From Bacteroidales bacterium (lineage in GTDB: Bacteria > Bacteroidota > Bacteroidia > Bacteroidales > GCA-2748055): a DNA stretch of 64,000 nucleotides. The stretch spans positions 64,497 through 128,496 of the forward strand of contig JAOZQY010000003.1 of the NCBI GenBank assembly GCA_029931975.1, read 5' to 3'. The notes beneath the pieces were generated by a model. It had not been told where the DNA came from. It did not search any database and saw only the letters and a list, made by a program, of their open reading frames with translations. Shown here one piece after another: positions 1 through 8,268 of this stretch. Position 1 is the first letter of the stretch; each line of letters opens with the position of its first letter. Made by a program: the position numbers and the translations under genes.

Positions 1-513
1 AATATTCCGTATGGTTCCGGCATCCCCCGGAGCAATTCCTCCACTTAGCAGGAAGGGTAAAGGTGAAAAGACCTCCTTCAGCAGGTTCCAATCAAACTTA
101 CGGCCTGTCCCTCCATAGCCCTCTCCCGGTGTATCAAACAAAAAAAAGTCCACCACTCCTGCATAGTTCTCCAGGCCGGTTTGTTGTGTATAGGGATCCA
201 GTACCTTAAGCACCCTGACTTCCTCTGCCAGGCTTTGACAATACTCCACAGATTCTCCTCCATGTAATTGGACCACCTCCAGCTTATACTTTTGTATGGC
301 TATGCGTACCCGGGAAATTTCCTCATTCACAAACACTCCCACTTTTTTTATCTCCGGACCGGGAATCTGAAAGAGGGCCGAATCAGGAGAGTTTCCAACA
401 AAACGTTTGGACCGGGAGTAGAAGATAAAACCAACAAACTCAGGTGCAAGAGCACAAAGCTGTTCCAGGTTCTCAGGATCACGCATCCCGCATACTTTTA
501 TCTTTATTTTCAT
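1..513 (-). CDS. trpF: Phosphoribosylanthranilate isomerase (3' end outside window)
   Basis: This gene isomerises N-(5'-phosphoribosyl)anthranilate to the carboxyphenylamino-deoxyribulose phosphate, the third step from chorismate to tryptophan. The frame is open from ATG at 511-513 to the window edge, giving 171 codons. The N-terminus carries the family motif KVCGMR at residues 6-11. Later come QLHGGE, DTPGEGYGGTGRKFDW (the phosphate-binding and catalytic Asp region) and LLSGGIAPGDA near the edge. The family is about 200-215 residues, so roughly 30-40 are missing. It starts 6 bases after the trpC stop and is the fifth gene of the trp operon. trpB and trpA presumably lie beyond the window, which is inference. 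Confidence 0.93.
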   Translation of the reverse strand, partial: MKIKIKVCGMRDPENLEQLCALAPEFVGFIFYSRSKRFVGNSPDSALFQIPGPEIKKVGVFVNEEISRVRIAIQKYKLEVVQLHGGESVEYCQSLAEEVRVLKVLDPYTQQTGLENYAGVVDFFLFDTPGEGYGGTGRKFDWNLLKEVFSPLPFLLSGGIAPGDAGTIRNI

Positions 514-519
514 CGGCAT

Positions 520-1299
520 TTATAAACGCTCTATCAGTTTCCTGCACGCCAGTCCCGGATCCTTCTCCTTCATAAAAGTCTCTCCCATCAGGAACAGTCG
601 GTAGCCTGCCTCTGCAAGATTTCTGATTTCGTGCTGACTACTGAGTCCGCTTTCCGAAACCGGAACAACACCGGTGGGCATCTGCCCGATCAGCTCCAGG
701 CTCCTGCCCGTATCCACATGGAATGTTTTCAGATCACGGTTATTCACACCCAGGTATTTTATCTCCGGATGATATTTCTTCAGCTCCTCTTCATTGTGTA
801 CTTCAAAAAGAATACTCAAACCCAGTGATGTAGCTTCCAGGGCAAGCTCCTCGATCTCCCGGCGATCTAGAATGGCAGCAATCAGCAATATCATATCAGC
901 ACCATAGGCACTGGCCTCATGCAACTGGTAAGGGTCAATAATGAAATCCTTTCTTAAAAGCACGAGCCCGGAAGAAAACTCCCTCACCTGTTTCAGGTCC
1001 AAGAAAGAGCCTCCAAAGAAATTCCTGTCGGTCAGGATGCTCATGGCCGCCACCCCTGCTGCCTCATAAGCCGCAGCCACTTTCACTGGATCTGCCTCCA
1101 TATGAATGGGTCCACGTGAAGGCGATTTACGTTTGAATTCAGCAATAATACCCGGTTTTTCTGGTATTTCCGGAAGGGAAATCACATTGCATATGCGCCT
1201 GTAATAGGGAAATGTTGCCAAATCGGAGAGTGGACGCTTCTGTTTTCTTTTCAGAATCTCAACCCTCTTCTGTTCCACTATGCCATCAAGGAAATTCAT
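520..1299 (-). CDS. trpC: Indole-3-glycerol phosphate synthase
   Basis: This TIM-barrel enzyme closes the indole ring and releases CO2, the fourth step of tryptophan synthesis. The 259 residues match the family length. Visible motifs are EFKRKSPSRG at 54-63 with the catalytic Glu and Lys, LRKDF at 115-119, GVNNRDL at 184-190 and ESGL at 216-219, which are substrate and phosphate binding loops. It lies 1 base after trpD and 6 before trpF, so it is almost certainly translated from the same message. It is a stand-alone enzyme, not the TrpC-TrpF fusion of enterobacteria. Confidence 0.97.
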   Translation of the reverse strand: MNFLDGIVEQKRVEILKRKQKRPLSDLATFPYYRRICNVISLPEIPEKPGIIAEFKRKSPSRGPIHMEADPVKVAAAYEAAGVAAMSILTDRNFFGGSFLDLKQVREFSSGLVLLRKDFIIDPYQLHEASAYGADMILLIAAILDRREIEELALEATSLGLSILFEVHNEEELKKYHPEIKYLGVNNRDLKTFHVDTGRSLELIGQMPTGVVPVSESGLSSQHEIRNLAEAGYRLFLMGETFMKEKDPGLACRKLIERL

Positions 1300-1300
1300 C

Positions 1301-2293
1301 TCAGGTATAAGCTATTAATTGTTTAAATGCCTTCAAGGCAGAACCCGATTCCAGCGCCTCCCTTGCCCGTCCCAGACACTGGTCCATTCCGGGATTTTCA
1401 TCCATGCAATAGAGTGCAAGTGCAGCATTGGCCACCACCACATCATTCTGTGCCCTGCTCCCCTTCCCCTCAAGAATCTTCAAAAATAGCGAGGCAGCCA
1501 TTTCCACAGATGTCCCGCCATAGATATCAGCAGGAGTAACAGGATCAAGACCAAGATCACCAGGAACAAAGGTCCGCTCGGTACTACGTGTAAAGGCTTT
1601 GAAAGCTCCAGTCAGGGAGATCTCATCATACCCATCAATGGAGTGGACAATGCAAAACTCTTTCCCCGATTCCTGGTAGAGGTAATGATAGAGCCTGGCC
1701 ACATCAAGACTGAAGACCCCAATCATTTGATTTTGTGGATTGGAGGGGTTGACCATGGGACCAAGCATATTAAAAAAAGTCTTGATTCTCAGGCTCCTGC
1801 GGACGGGAGCCACATTTTTCATGGCCGGATTAAACAGAGGGGCATGCAGAAAGCAGATGTTGCACTTGTCCATCTCCCGCTTCAAACGATCGGGATCATT
1901 GCTGAAGCTATATCCAAAATACTCCAGTACATTGGACGAGCCACATGCCGATGAGACACTGTAGTTCCCGTGCTTTGCCACTTTCGCTCCTGCACCGGCC
2001 ACCAGAAAAGCGGTCATGGTGGAAATATTAAAGGTATTTTTCTCATCCCCGCCTGTACCACAAACATCAATGGTATTGAAGTCCGACAGGTCCACCGGGC
2101 TGCAGAGCTCCAGCAAGGCATCCCGAAAGCCCGCAAGCTCTTCAAGAGTAATACTCCGCATGAGGTAGACCGAAATAAATGCCGCAATCTCTGCATCATT
2201 GTATTTCCCCTCTGCCATATTCCTGAGAATCAGTTTAGCATCCTCTTTTCCGAGGGTTCTGTGATCAAAAAGGTATTGTAAGGTATCTTTCAT
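1301..2293 (-). CDS. trpD: Anthranilate phosphoribosyltransferase
   Basis: This enzyme transfers phosphoribose from PRPP to anthranilate, the second step of the pathway. Its 330 residues are of normal length. The PRPP-binding GTGGD is at 79-83, followed by NTFNIST and KHGN at 107-110. The NMLGPMVNP segment near 175 is also typical of the family. It is stand-alone and not fused to the glutamine amidotransferase domain, which is encoded separately by trpG 10 bases upstream. Confidence 0.97.
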   Translation of the reverse strand: MKDTLQYLFDHRTLGKEDAKLILRNMAEGKYNDAEIAAFISVYLMRSITLEELAGFRDALLELCSPVDLSDFNTIDVCGTGGDEKNTFNISTMTAFLVAGAGAKVAKHGNYSVSSACGSSNVLEYFGYSFSNDPDRLKREMDKCNICFLHAPLFNPAMKNVAPVRRSLRIKTFFNMLGPMVNPSNPQNQMIGVFSLDVARLYHYLYQESGKEFCIVHSIDGYDEISLTGAFKAFTRSTERTFVPGDLGLDPVTPADIYGGTSVEMAASLFLKILEGKGSRAQNDVVVANAALALYCMDENPGMDQCLGRAREALESGSALKAFKQLIAYT

Positions 2294-2303
2294 GATTTAA
2301 CTA

Positions 2304-2879
2304 TTAACTTTTTCCCTCTATCCAATTCAATATCATTTTTCCGCCGTATTCAGTAAGCACCGATTCGGGGTGAAACTGCACCCCCCTCACATCATGCTCC
2401 CTGTGCCTGATGGCCATAATATAGCCCTCATCATTTTCCACGGTAATTTCCAGATCAGCGGGCAGACTTTCAGGGTCCACCACCCATGAGTGATAACGCC
2501 CTGCATCAAATTCAACAGGCACACCCTTAAAGAGGTAATCATCACTGATCAGCTGTTTCATCTGTCCCGTCACCCCATGGTACACCGTGGAAAGATTGGA
2601 AATAGTACCCCCGTAGGCCTCAGCAATTGCCTGGTGCCCCAGGCAAACTCCCAGGATACTTTTGACCGGGCCATACTTTCGGATGAGATCCAGAGTAATA
2701 CCCGCCTCTTCCGGTATGCCAGGTCCGGGACTGATTAATATCTTATCATAGGCTGCGACCTCTTCCAGCAACAAGAGATCATTTCGCTTCACATCGACCG
2801 GTGTTTTCAGTACCCGCTCCAGATACTGCACAAGGTTGTAGGTAAAGGAGTCATAATTATCCAGTACGAGAATCTTCAT
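2304..2879 (-). CDS. trpG: Anthranilate synthase component II, glutamine amidotransferase
   Basis: This subunit supplies ammonia from glutamine to TrpE. It is a 191-residue class I amidotransferase. The oxyanion motif PGPG is at 51-54, nucleophile Cys79 is in GVCLGHQ, and the His170-Pro-Glu172 pair in VQFHPES completes the triad. It follows trpE after 7 bases, consistent with a 1:1 complex. A dual role in p-aminobenzoate synthesis (pabA) cannot be excluded from sequence, since no pabA is visible here. Confidence 0.95.
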   Translation of the reverse strand: MKILVLDNYDSFTYNLVQYLERVLKTPVDVKRNDLLLLEEVAAYDKILISPGPGIPEEAGITLDLIRKYGPVKSILGVCLGHQAIAEAYGGTISNLSTVYHGVTGQMKQLISDDYLFKGVPVEFDAGRYHSWVVDPESLPADLEITVENDEGYIMAIRHREHDVRGVQFHPESVLTEYGGKMILNWIEGKS

Positions 2880-2886
2880 CTTCAGT

Positions 2887-4305
2887 TCAATTAACTTTGT
2901 TTAAATTCCTGGCCATCTCAATGGCCGATTTCAGGGCTGCCAGCTTGTTATTCACCTCCTGTAACTCACCCTCTTCGGTGGATTCGGAAACAACTCCCGC
3001 CCCAGCCTGGTAATAGAGCCTGTGATCGCGGGAAAGAAAAGAGCGAATCATAATAGCGTGATTAATATCCCCGTTGAAGCGTAAAAAACCAAGGGTGCCC
3101 CCGTAGTAACCTCGTCGTTTCCGCTCATAGGTATCGATCAGTTCCATTGCTTTGTATTTTGGGGCTCCTGAAAGTGTGCCGGCCGGAAAAGATTCAGCCA
3201 GTATCCTGATTGTATTGGCATCTTTGGGCAGTTCTCCCGATACTTTTGATACCATATGTATCACATGAGAATAAAATTGAATCTCCCGGTACTCTTCAAC
3301 TCTTACCTTTCTGGTGGTCCGGCTCAGATCGTTCCTGGCCAGGTCCACCAGCATCACATGTTCAGCATTTTCTTTTTCATCTTCTGTTAGTTTCCTGGCC
3401 AGCTCCTGATCTTCCCTGTCATTTCCCGTACGTCTGAACGTACCTGCAATGGGGTTGATATAGGCTTTCCCTCCTTTAACGATGATCTGTGCTTCGGGAG
3501 AGGAACCAAAAAGCTTATAGCTGCCATAGTCAAAATAAAAGAGGTAGGGCGAGGGATTGATGGATCGAAGAGCCCTGTAAACATTGAACTCATCACCGGT
3601 AAAAACCTGGTAAAACTGCCTTGAAAGCACAATTTGAAAGACATCTCCCCTGAAGCAATGCTCCTTGCCTTTTGCAACCATGGCCCTATAGTCGTCATCA
3701 CTCAGGTTGGATGCTTCCTCTCCGGAAATTTCAAATCCATAGGTGGCAATATTACGGTTATGCAGCAAAGAAGTTACCCGGTCAATTTCGCTTTCTCCAC
3801 CTTTAATTATGTGCTCAAAAAGCAATAACTCATTGGTAAGATGATTCACAGCCAGCACAAATCTATAGAAGTTATACCTGAGCTCGGGTATATCTTCTTT
3901 TTCCGGAATGGGCGATTGAAAACGAATATCTTCAAAATACTGAACAGCATCGAATGTTGAGTAGCCAAAGACTCCATCCACTAAAAGCTCCATGTCTCCG
4001 GCATCAAGCTCAAAAGAGGAGAGAAAATCATTAAGACCCTTCACCACATTAACTCCCGGCCCAATTTTTTCACTAAGCGGTGTCTCACCGGGAAGGGAGA
4101 CTATTATTTCATCGTGATGCACCTGGAACCCGGCAATGGGATCCATGCATATAAAGGAATATGAATTCTCCTTGGAATGATAATCTGAACTCTCAAGCAA
4201 TAGAGAATTTGGATATATATCCCTGACTTTTAAATATATACTTACCGGAGTAATGATATCTGCCAGGATTTTTCGCTTTTCAACTCTTATAGCTGTTTTC
4301 TTCAT
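2887..4305 (-). CDS. trpE: Anthranilate synthase component I
   Basis: This subunit makes anthranilate from chorismate and ammonia and is the first committed enzyme of tryptophan synthesis. The 472 residues include the tryptophan feedback-binding motif LLES at 36-39, so allosteric inhibition is likely. The chorismate-binding core is complete: PSPYLFYFD, GSSPE, NPIAGTFRR, DLARNDL and the GTLSGAPK region. It is first in the operon. Its expression should be set by the attenuator just upstream (4325-4445). The LLES motif and the Trp-codon leader argue against the gene being pabB. Confidence 0.96.
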   Translation of the reverse strand: MKKTAIRVEKRKILADIITPVSIYLKVRDIYPNSLLLESSDYHSKENSYSFICMDPIAGFQVHHDEIIVSLPGETPLSEKIGPGVNVVKGLNDFLSSFELDAGDMELLVDGVFGYSTFDAVQYFEDIRFQSPIPEKEDIPELRYNFYRFVLAVNHLTNELLLFEHIIKGGESEIDRVTSLLHNRNIATYGFEISGEEASNLSDDDYRAMVAKGKEHCFRGDVFQIVLSRQFYQVFTGDEFNVYRALRSINPSPYLFYFDYGSYKLFGSSPEAQIIVKGGKAYINPIAGTFRRTGNDREDQELARKLTEDEKENAEHVMLVDLARNDLSRTTRKVRVEEYREIQFYSHVIHMVSKVSGELPKDANTIRILAESFPAGTLSGAPKYKAMELIDTYERKRRGYYGGTLGFLRFNGDINHAIMIRSFLSRDHRLYYQAGAGVVSESTEEGELQEVNNKLAALKSAIEMARNLNKVN

Positions 4306-4324
4306 TGTGTTAGACTATATGAAC

Positions 4325-4357
4325 AAAAAAAAAGGCCTCCACCGAAGCGGAAGCCTT
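4325..4357 (-). terminator. trp attenuator terminator
   Basis: Read on the minus strand, the hairpin has AAGGC and GCCTT arms (4353-4357 and 4332-4336), extended inward by TTCC/GGAG and GC/GT pairs around a TTCG loop. Nine T follow at 4325-4333. It sits between the leader peptide stop and the trpE start, so it can only act on transcripts entering the trp operon. It is the terminator arm of the attenuation switch described in the neighbouring entries. Confidence 0.9.
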
Positions 4358-4398
4358 AAATATTGTATTGCACAACAGGGCTTTACCTATGCTCCGGT
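4341..4398 (-). promoter_or_regulatory. trp antiterminator pairing
   Basis: ACCGGAGC, at leader codons 16-19 (4391-4398), can pair over eight consecutive positions, one of them G-U, with GCTTCGGT at 4341-4348 inside the terminator stem-loop. Nested inside, AAGCC (4379-4383, at the leader stop codon) pairs with GGCTT (4351-4355), the 5' arm of the terminator. The upstream strand begins 17 bases after the last Trp codon. A ribosome stalled on Trp codons would leave it free, whereas one at the stop codon would cover it. The geometry is read from sequence and the behaviour is inferred from classical attenuation. Confidence 0.85.
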
Positions 4399-4445
4399 CT
4401 TTGGATACAGGATTGCCACCACCAATTTGTGCGAATATTTGTCAT
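4383..4445 (-). CDS. trpL: trp operon leader peptide
   Basis: This 21-codon reading frame, ATG to TAA, encodes a 20-residue peptide. Codons 8, 9 and 10 are all TGG, giving Trp-Trp-Trp (4416-4424). It begins about 20 bases after the promoter -7 box and ends 25 bases before the terminator hairpin. It should act as the tryptophan sensor: scarce charged tRNA-Trp stalls the ribosome and favours the antiterminator. No strong ribosome binding site is present, only AAGAG just before the ATG, which is usual in this phylum. The peptide itself probably has no other function. Confidence 0.9.
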   Translation of the reverse strand: MTNIRTNWWWQSCIQRPEHR

Positions 4446-4464
4446 CTCTTGCAATTATGAAGAA

Positions 4465-4497
4465 CAAAGATAAGAGAAAGATTTCTATTAATCCAAA
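4465..4497 (-). promoter_or_regulatory. trp operon promoter
   Basis: On the minus strand a -33 TTTG (4494-4497) is followed after 21 bases by TATCTTTG (4465-4472). This is an exact match to the TAnnTTTG -7 box of the Bacteroidota primary sigma factor. Transcription would start near 4460, giving a leader of about 15 bases before trpL. Confidence 0.8.
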
Positions 4498-4533
4498 TTT
4501 CACTATTTTCGCCACGCATAAATATTCTAATCA

Positions 4534-5295
4534 ATGCTCCGGATATATCTCAGAAATATTGCTCTCTTCTTCGCTGTATGGATACTGGTTATGGTAATAT
4601 ATGCAGTCAGCAACAGGGTAAGTGATCTGAACTACCTGTGGAAGTTCTTCCTTCTTCCTGCTCTTTTTCTTGGTTTCCTGGCTGCACTGGCAACCTTCCT
4701 GGAACAAACAAGCCGTGTAAAGAAAGGCATCAACTGGATCTTCTTGCTCGGGGCGTTAGCAGTGGACCAGGGCATCAAGGCCTACCTTTTTTCCCTGGAA
4801 TGGGAAACCCTCTCCATAGCTTTGATCGAACCGGTTTTTTATATCCAGCCCACCCATAATACATTGGGATCCTATCTATGGGTACTGCTGGGCTTAAAGC
4901 AAGGTTCCCACCTGCTGAATATTATCCTGTTCACCCTGGTGGGCATCATCTTCATTGAGGGATGGAGATTTTATGTAAAAAGAAAAAGAAACAGTTTCTG
5001 GATCAATGGATTTATCCATCTCTTCCTTGCCGGCCTGCTGGCCAACCTGATCGATAATGCTTTCTGGGGAGGATCGCTTGATTATATCACCATCAAACCC
5101 TTCTATACCTTCGACCTGAAAGACCTTTATATCACTCTTTGTGAACTGTTTATCCTGGCAGAATTACTGGATAACAAGCTGTTAAAACGCCTTTATAAAA
5201 TGCCCGGAGAGGAGAGCAGACAACTGAACCGTGATTTCTTCCACTTTATCCGTCAGGACCTCAGAATCGGGAAAAAGAAAAAGGATAAAGACTAA
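4534..5295 (+). CDS. Signal peptidase II (LspA)-like membrane protein, divergent
   Basis: This 253-residue protein has about five to six hydrophobic segments and the layout of lipoprotein signal peptidase II. It has an Asp-Lys motif (DQGIK, 78-82), NLID at 171-174 matching the NxxD catalytic motif, and FDLKD at 193-197 where the family has FNxAD. Both catalytic Asp positions (174, 197) are kept, but the conserved Asn and Ala of the second motif are Asp and Lys. It is also longer than the usual 150-200 residues, with a charged C-terminal tail. It is probably a paralogue of LspA with an altered role, and activity is uncertain. It diverges from trp. Confidence 0.7.
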   Translation: MLRIYLRNIALFFAVWILVMVIYAVSNRVSDLNYLWKFFLLPALFLGFLAALATFLEQTSRVKKGINWIFLLGALAVDQGIKAYLFSLEWETLSIALIEPVFYIQPTHNTLGSYLWVLLGLKQGSHLLNIILFTLVGIIFIEGWRFYVKRKRNSFWINGFIHLFLAGLLANLIDNAFWGGSLDYITIKPFYTFDLKDLYITLCELFILAELLDNKLLKRLYKMPGEESRQLNRDFFHFIRQDLRIGKKKKDKD

Positions 5296-5789
5296 ATCTC
5301 TGCGCTAGTTTGCACGGGGTATCTTTCAAAAATCTTTGCCACCACAATGGGTAAGCCTGCTGCACGGTCGTCCGGATCATATTCCAGTTCTCCAACTGCA
5401 GCACAATGCCAGATTTGTTTCTGGGTCCGGTTATCGTACATATCAACAGCTATGGCACGTTCCATGTACTGGAACCTGCCTGCATATCCATAATAACCAT
5501 CCGCAGCCTGGCGGTGATAGACTGTTATTTTCACTGAAATATCTGCATTTTCCTCAACAAAGCTCATCCCGCGATTCTCAATCTCCCTGGCAAAAGCAAC
5601 CCTGATGCGCTCCAGTTCCATCCCTGTTATGGTTTTTTTATTCCCCTCACTGAAATCCAGAAAATTATAGGTGGTATATTGATCAAACATTGCTGAATCA
5701 TCTATATCTGAATATAATTTTACGGAGGATCCACATCCGGAAAAAAGCACCATGGAGAGGATCCAAAGGCCTGCTATTTTACTGCTCAT
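5292..5789 (-). CDS. DUF4136-type lipoprotein
   Basis: This predicted lipoprotein has 165 residues from the ATG at 5789. That start puts a short hydrophobic signal and the lipobox FSGC at the N-terminus, while upstream in-frame starts would bury it. The mature part begins SVKLYSDIDDSAMFDQYTTYNF, contains ADISVKITVYH and resembles DUF4136 proteins, whose function is unknown. It converges on the LspA-like gene with a 4-base overlap of coding ends. Confidence 0.7.
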   Translation of the reverse strand: MSSKIAGLWILSMVLFSGCGSSVKLYSDIDDSAMFDQYTTYNFLDFSEGNKKTITGMELERIRVAFAREIENRGMSFVEENADISVKITVYHRQAADGYYGYAGRFQYMERAIAVDMYDNRTQKQIWHCAAVGELEYDPDDRAAGLPIVVAKIFERYPVQTSAEI

Positions 5790-5850
5790 GATTGTTCCCT
5801 TTGATTCACCCTTAAAAAAGCAAATATTGTGCCACAGAAGAAATGCCAGG

Positions 5851-6783
5851 TCATACGGCAAATCTTACTCCGGTTAAGGTTTCTGAAATATCCCAGAGTT
5901 CTCCTGCTGCATTGTCGGTGACCAACTTTCGATCGGGGAAATCCTCTTTGGGCCATCCATGCAGTTTCATGATTCCACCCGGACCATAGTAGGCACCCTG
6001 GATCACATCGGTGGCGCTTGCTGCATAGAGGGATGGAAGCGCACCCATGGCTGCAGACTGGGCTACCAGCCGGTTGGCCAGGTCAAAGAACGCTGCTCCC
6101 AGCCTGGCCCCCTGCATCCTTGACCCTTTGGCCTGCAATGCTGTATTGGCATAACCGGGATGGGCTACAAGGGCCATCAGGGAAATATCTCTAGATTCAA
6201 GCCTGTTGGAAAGTTCACGTATAAATAAAAGATTTGCCAGCTTGCTCATGCCATAGGCTCCCCATTTTTTATACCCCTGCTCCCAGTGAATATCTTCCTT
6301 ACGGATTTTCCCCCAGCGGTGAGCCAGGCTGCTTACCTGAACTACCCTCGACCCCTCCGTAAGGGAAATCAGGGGCCAGAGTCGCGCTGTAAGTGCAAAA
6401 TGTCCCAGGTGGTTCACTCCAAACTGCATTTCGAAACCATCTTCCGTTCTGGCATAAGGAATGGCCATCAGTCCCGCATTATTTATGAGCAGATCCAGCC
6501 TGTCAACTGATTTCGAAAACTTCTCTGCAAATTGTTGCACCGACTTCAAACTGGCCAGATCGAGTTGCCAAACTTCAGGCTTCACTTCTGCACCTTCGTT
6601 AATTATAGTTAAGCTGGCAAGCTTTCCTTTCTCCACGTTCCGGCAGGCCATAATCACTTTTGCACCCTTCAGAGCAAGTGCCTTTGCTGTATTGAATCCC
6701 AATCCACTGTTAGCCCCTGTCACCACTGCGATTCTCCCCGTCTGTTGAGGCATCTGATCAAGCGTCCATCTCTCTTTTTTCAT
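5851..6783 (-). CDS. Short-chain dehydrogenase/reductase, retinol dehydrogenase-like
   Basis: This NAD(P)-dependent oxidoreductase of the classical SDR fold has 310 residues from the ATG at 6783, chosen because homologues begin shortly before the Rossmann strand. The cofactor loop TGANSGLG is at 22-29 and NNAG at 101-104. The catalytic Ser is near 151 and YGMSK at 177-181 supplies Tyr and Lys. The early basic residue in MACRN suggests NADP(H). The overall pattern resembles retinol/WW-domain oxidoreductase-like SDRs that act on lipophilic alcohols or ketones. The substrate is unknown. Confidence 0.85.
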   Translation of the reverse strand: MKKERWTLDQMPQQTGRIAVVTGANSGLGFNTAKALALKGAKVIMACRNVEKGKLASLTIINEGAEVKPEVWQLDLASLKSVQQFAEKFSKSVDRLDLLINNAGLMAIPYARTEDGFEMQFGVNHLGHFALTARLWPLISLTEGSRVVQVSSLAHRWGKIRKEDIHWEQGYKKWGAYGMSKLANLLFIRELSNRLESRDISLMALVAHPGYANTALQAKGSRMQGARLGAAFFDLANRLVAQSAAMGALPSLYAASATDVIQGAYYGPGGIMKLHGWPKEDFPDRKLVTDNAAGELWDISETLTGVRFAV

Positions 6784-6870
6784 AAATCTTTCATCTTTTG
6801 ATAGGGTAAAAGACTTCGCGTGCATCTTATGCGTAAAGCCGATATAAAGAACACTAAAAAAAATATAGAA

Positions 6871-8169
6871 ATGAAAACTTCAGCAGCAAACAGGAACATT
6901 TGGTTAATGACAGCACTGTTGTTCCTGGGAACAGGATTATTTGCTTTACCAGGCAATGAGGAGCTGGCAGATACCACTAATTACAAGTCATTTTATGGCA
7001 AAGTGATTGATTCCCAATCAAACAAAGCACTTCCTTTTGCTACCATTGAGGCACTTGGAAGCAATACTGCAACCGTATCGAATATTGATGGAAATTTCAC
7101 CATTAAGATTGAACGCAATGCGGACATAAATCAATTAAAAATCTCTTACATCGGGTTCCAGAATCAAGTGGTTGATCTGAATAAGTTTAATGACAAGCGA
7201 TCATTCACCATAGAACTTGAGCCCAGTTCCGTTCAACTGAAACAGGTCACCATTCGTCCAAAAAATGCCATGGAATTAATATCTGATATATTGGATAACA
7301 TCAGTAACAATTACAGTGAAGATCCAATGATGATGCGCGGATTTTACAGGGAGACCATCCAGAGGGGGCGAAATTATGTATCCATCTCCGAAGCCATCAT
7401 TGATGTTTATAAAGGCTCCTACTCCAACGAATACCAGATGGACCAGGTGAAGTTGTTCAAAGGGCGCAAGAGTGCAGATGTGGAGAAGATGGATACAGTT
7501 CTTTTTAAGGTACAGGGCGGGCCCAATACCACCATTTTGATGGATGTGGTGAAAAATCCCTATATCCTGCTCTCCGATGAGTACCTGAATATTTATGATT
7601 TTATTATCTCAGATGTAATCACTATCAACGACAGGCTTCACTATGTGATCTCTTTCAGTCAGAAAGAGTATGTGGATGACCCATATTACAGGGGGCGGCT
7701 CTATGTTGAGATGGACAGGCTTGCCATCACGGAAGCAGAATTTGAGCTCAACGTGGAAAACCAGGATGAAGCTGCAAGACTTTTTATTCAACGTAAACCC
7801 ATGGGAATGAGCATCATTCCCGAGAGAGCTGCCTACCGGGCCAAGTATTCCATTGATGAAGACAAGTGGTACTTCAGTTATGCACGTGCCGAGGTAAAAT
7901 TTAAAGTGAACTGGAAAAAGAAACTCTTTAATACCACCTTCACAACTATGTCTGAGCTGGCCATTACAGACCGTACGTATGAAGGTATCGAGAAATTTGC
8001 TGCAAGAGAACGGTTCAAAAGTAATGATATCATCAATGAGAAAGTCTACATTTTTTTTGACCAGGGATTCTGGGAGGGTTACAATGTAATAGAACCGGAC
8101 CAGTCCATTGAGAGTGCCATCCGGAGACTGAATAAAAAATACCTCCGCAGAAATGGCAATGAATCATAA
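6871..8169 (+). CDS. Exported protein with carboxypeptidase-regulatory-like domain
   Basis: This 432-residue protein starts at the ATG at 6871, which puts the signal sequence (hydrophobic to about residue 25) at the N-terminus. Next comes a carboxypeptidase D regulatory-like beta-sandwich at about 38-125 (YGKVIDSQSNKALPFATIEA, SNIDGNFTIKI). The remaining 300 residues begin FYRETIQRGRNYVSISEAIIDVYKG and form an uncharacterised C-terminal module. The whole protein is a paralogue of the product at 9806-11350, which has an added STN domain. There is no TonB barrel. It probably acts in the cell envelope; function unknown. Confidence 0.75.
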   Translation: MKTSAANRNIWLMTALLFLGTGLFALPGNEELADTTNYKSFYGKVIDSQSNKALPFATIEALGSNTATVSNIDGNFTIKIERNADINQLKISYIGFQNQVVDLNKFNDKRSFTIELEPSSVQLKQVTIRPKNAMELISDILDNISNNYSEDPMMMRGFYRETIQRGRNYVSISEAIIDVYKGSYSNEYQMDQVKLFKGRKSADVEKMDTVLFKVQGGPNTTILMDVVKNPYILLSDEYLNIYDFIISDVITINDRLHYVISFSQKEYVDDPYYRGRLYVEMDRLAITEAEFELNVENQDEAARLFIQRKPMGMSIIPERAAYRAKYSIDEDKWYFSYARAEVKFKVNWKKKLFNTTFTTMSELAITDRTYEGIEKFAARERFKSNDIINEKVYIFFDQGFWEGYNVIEPDQSIESAIRRLNKKYLRRNGNES

Positions 8170-8192
8170 GCATCTATTAATATAGCTCAAAG

Positions 8193-8258
8193 CACTGTCT
8201 GTAGGAATTGTGTAACTTTACCATCCCTGTAGAGCTCACCGAACAGACAGTGTTTTTT
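8193..8258 (+). terminator. Long-loop inverted repeat with T tract before the sigma factor gene
   Basis: CACTGTCTG (8193-8201) and CAGACAGTG (8244-8252) are perfect complements, followed by six T at 8253-8258. The loop is 42 bases, long for an intrinsic terminator, and contains TAACTTTA, a near match to a -7 promoter box. It may end transcription of the upstream gene, control entry into the sigma factor operon, or both. Confidence 0.55.
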
Positions 8259-8268
8259 ACACATTAAA

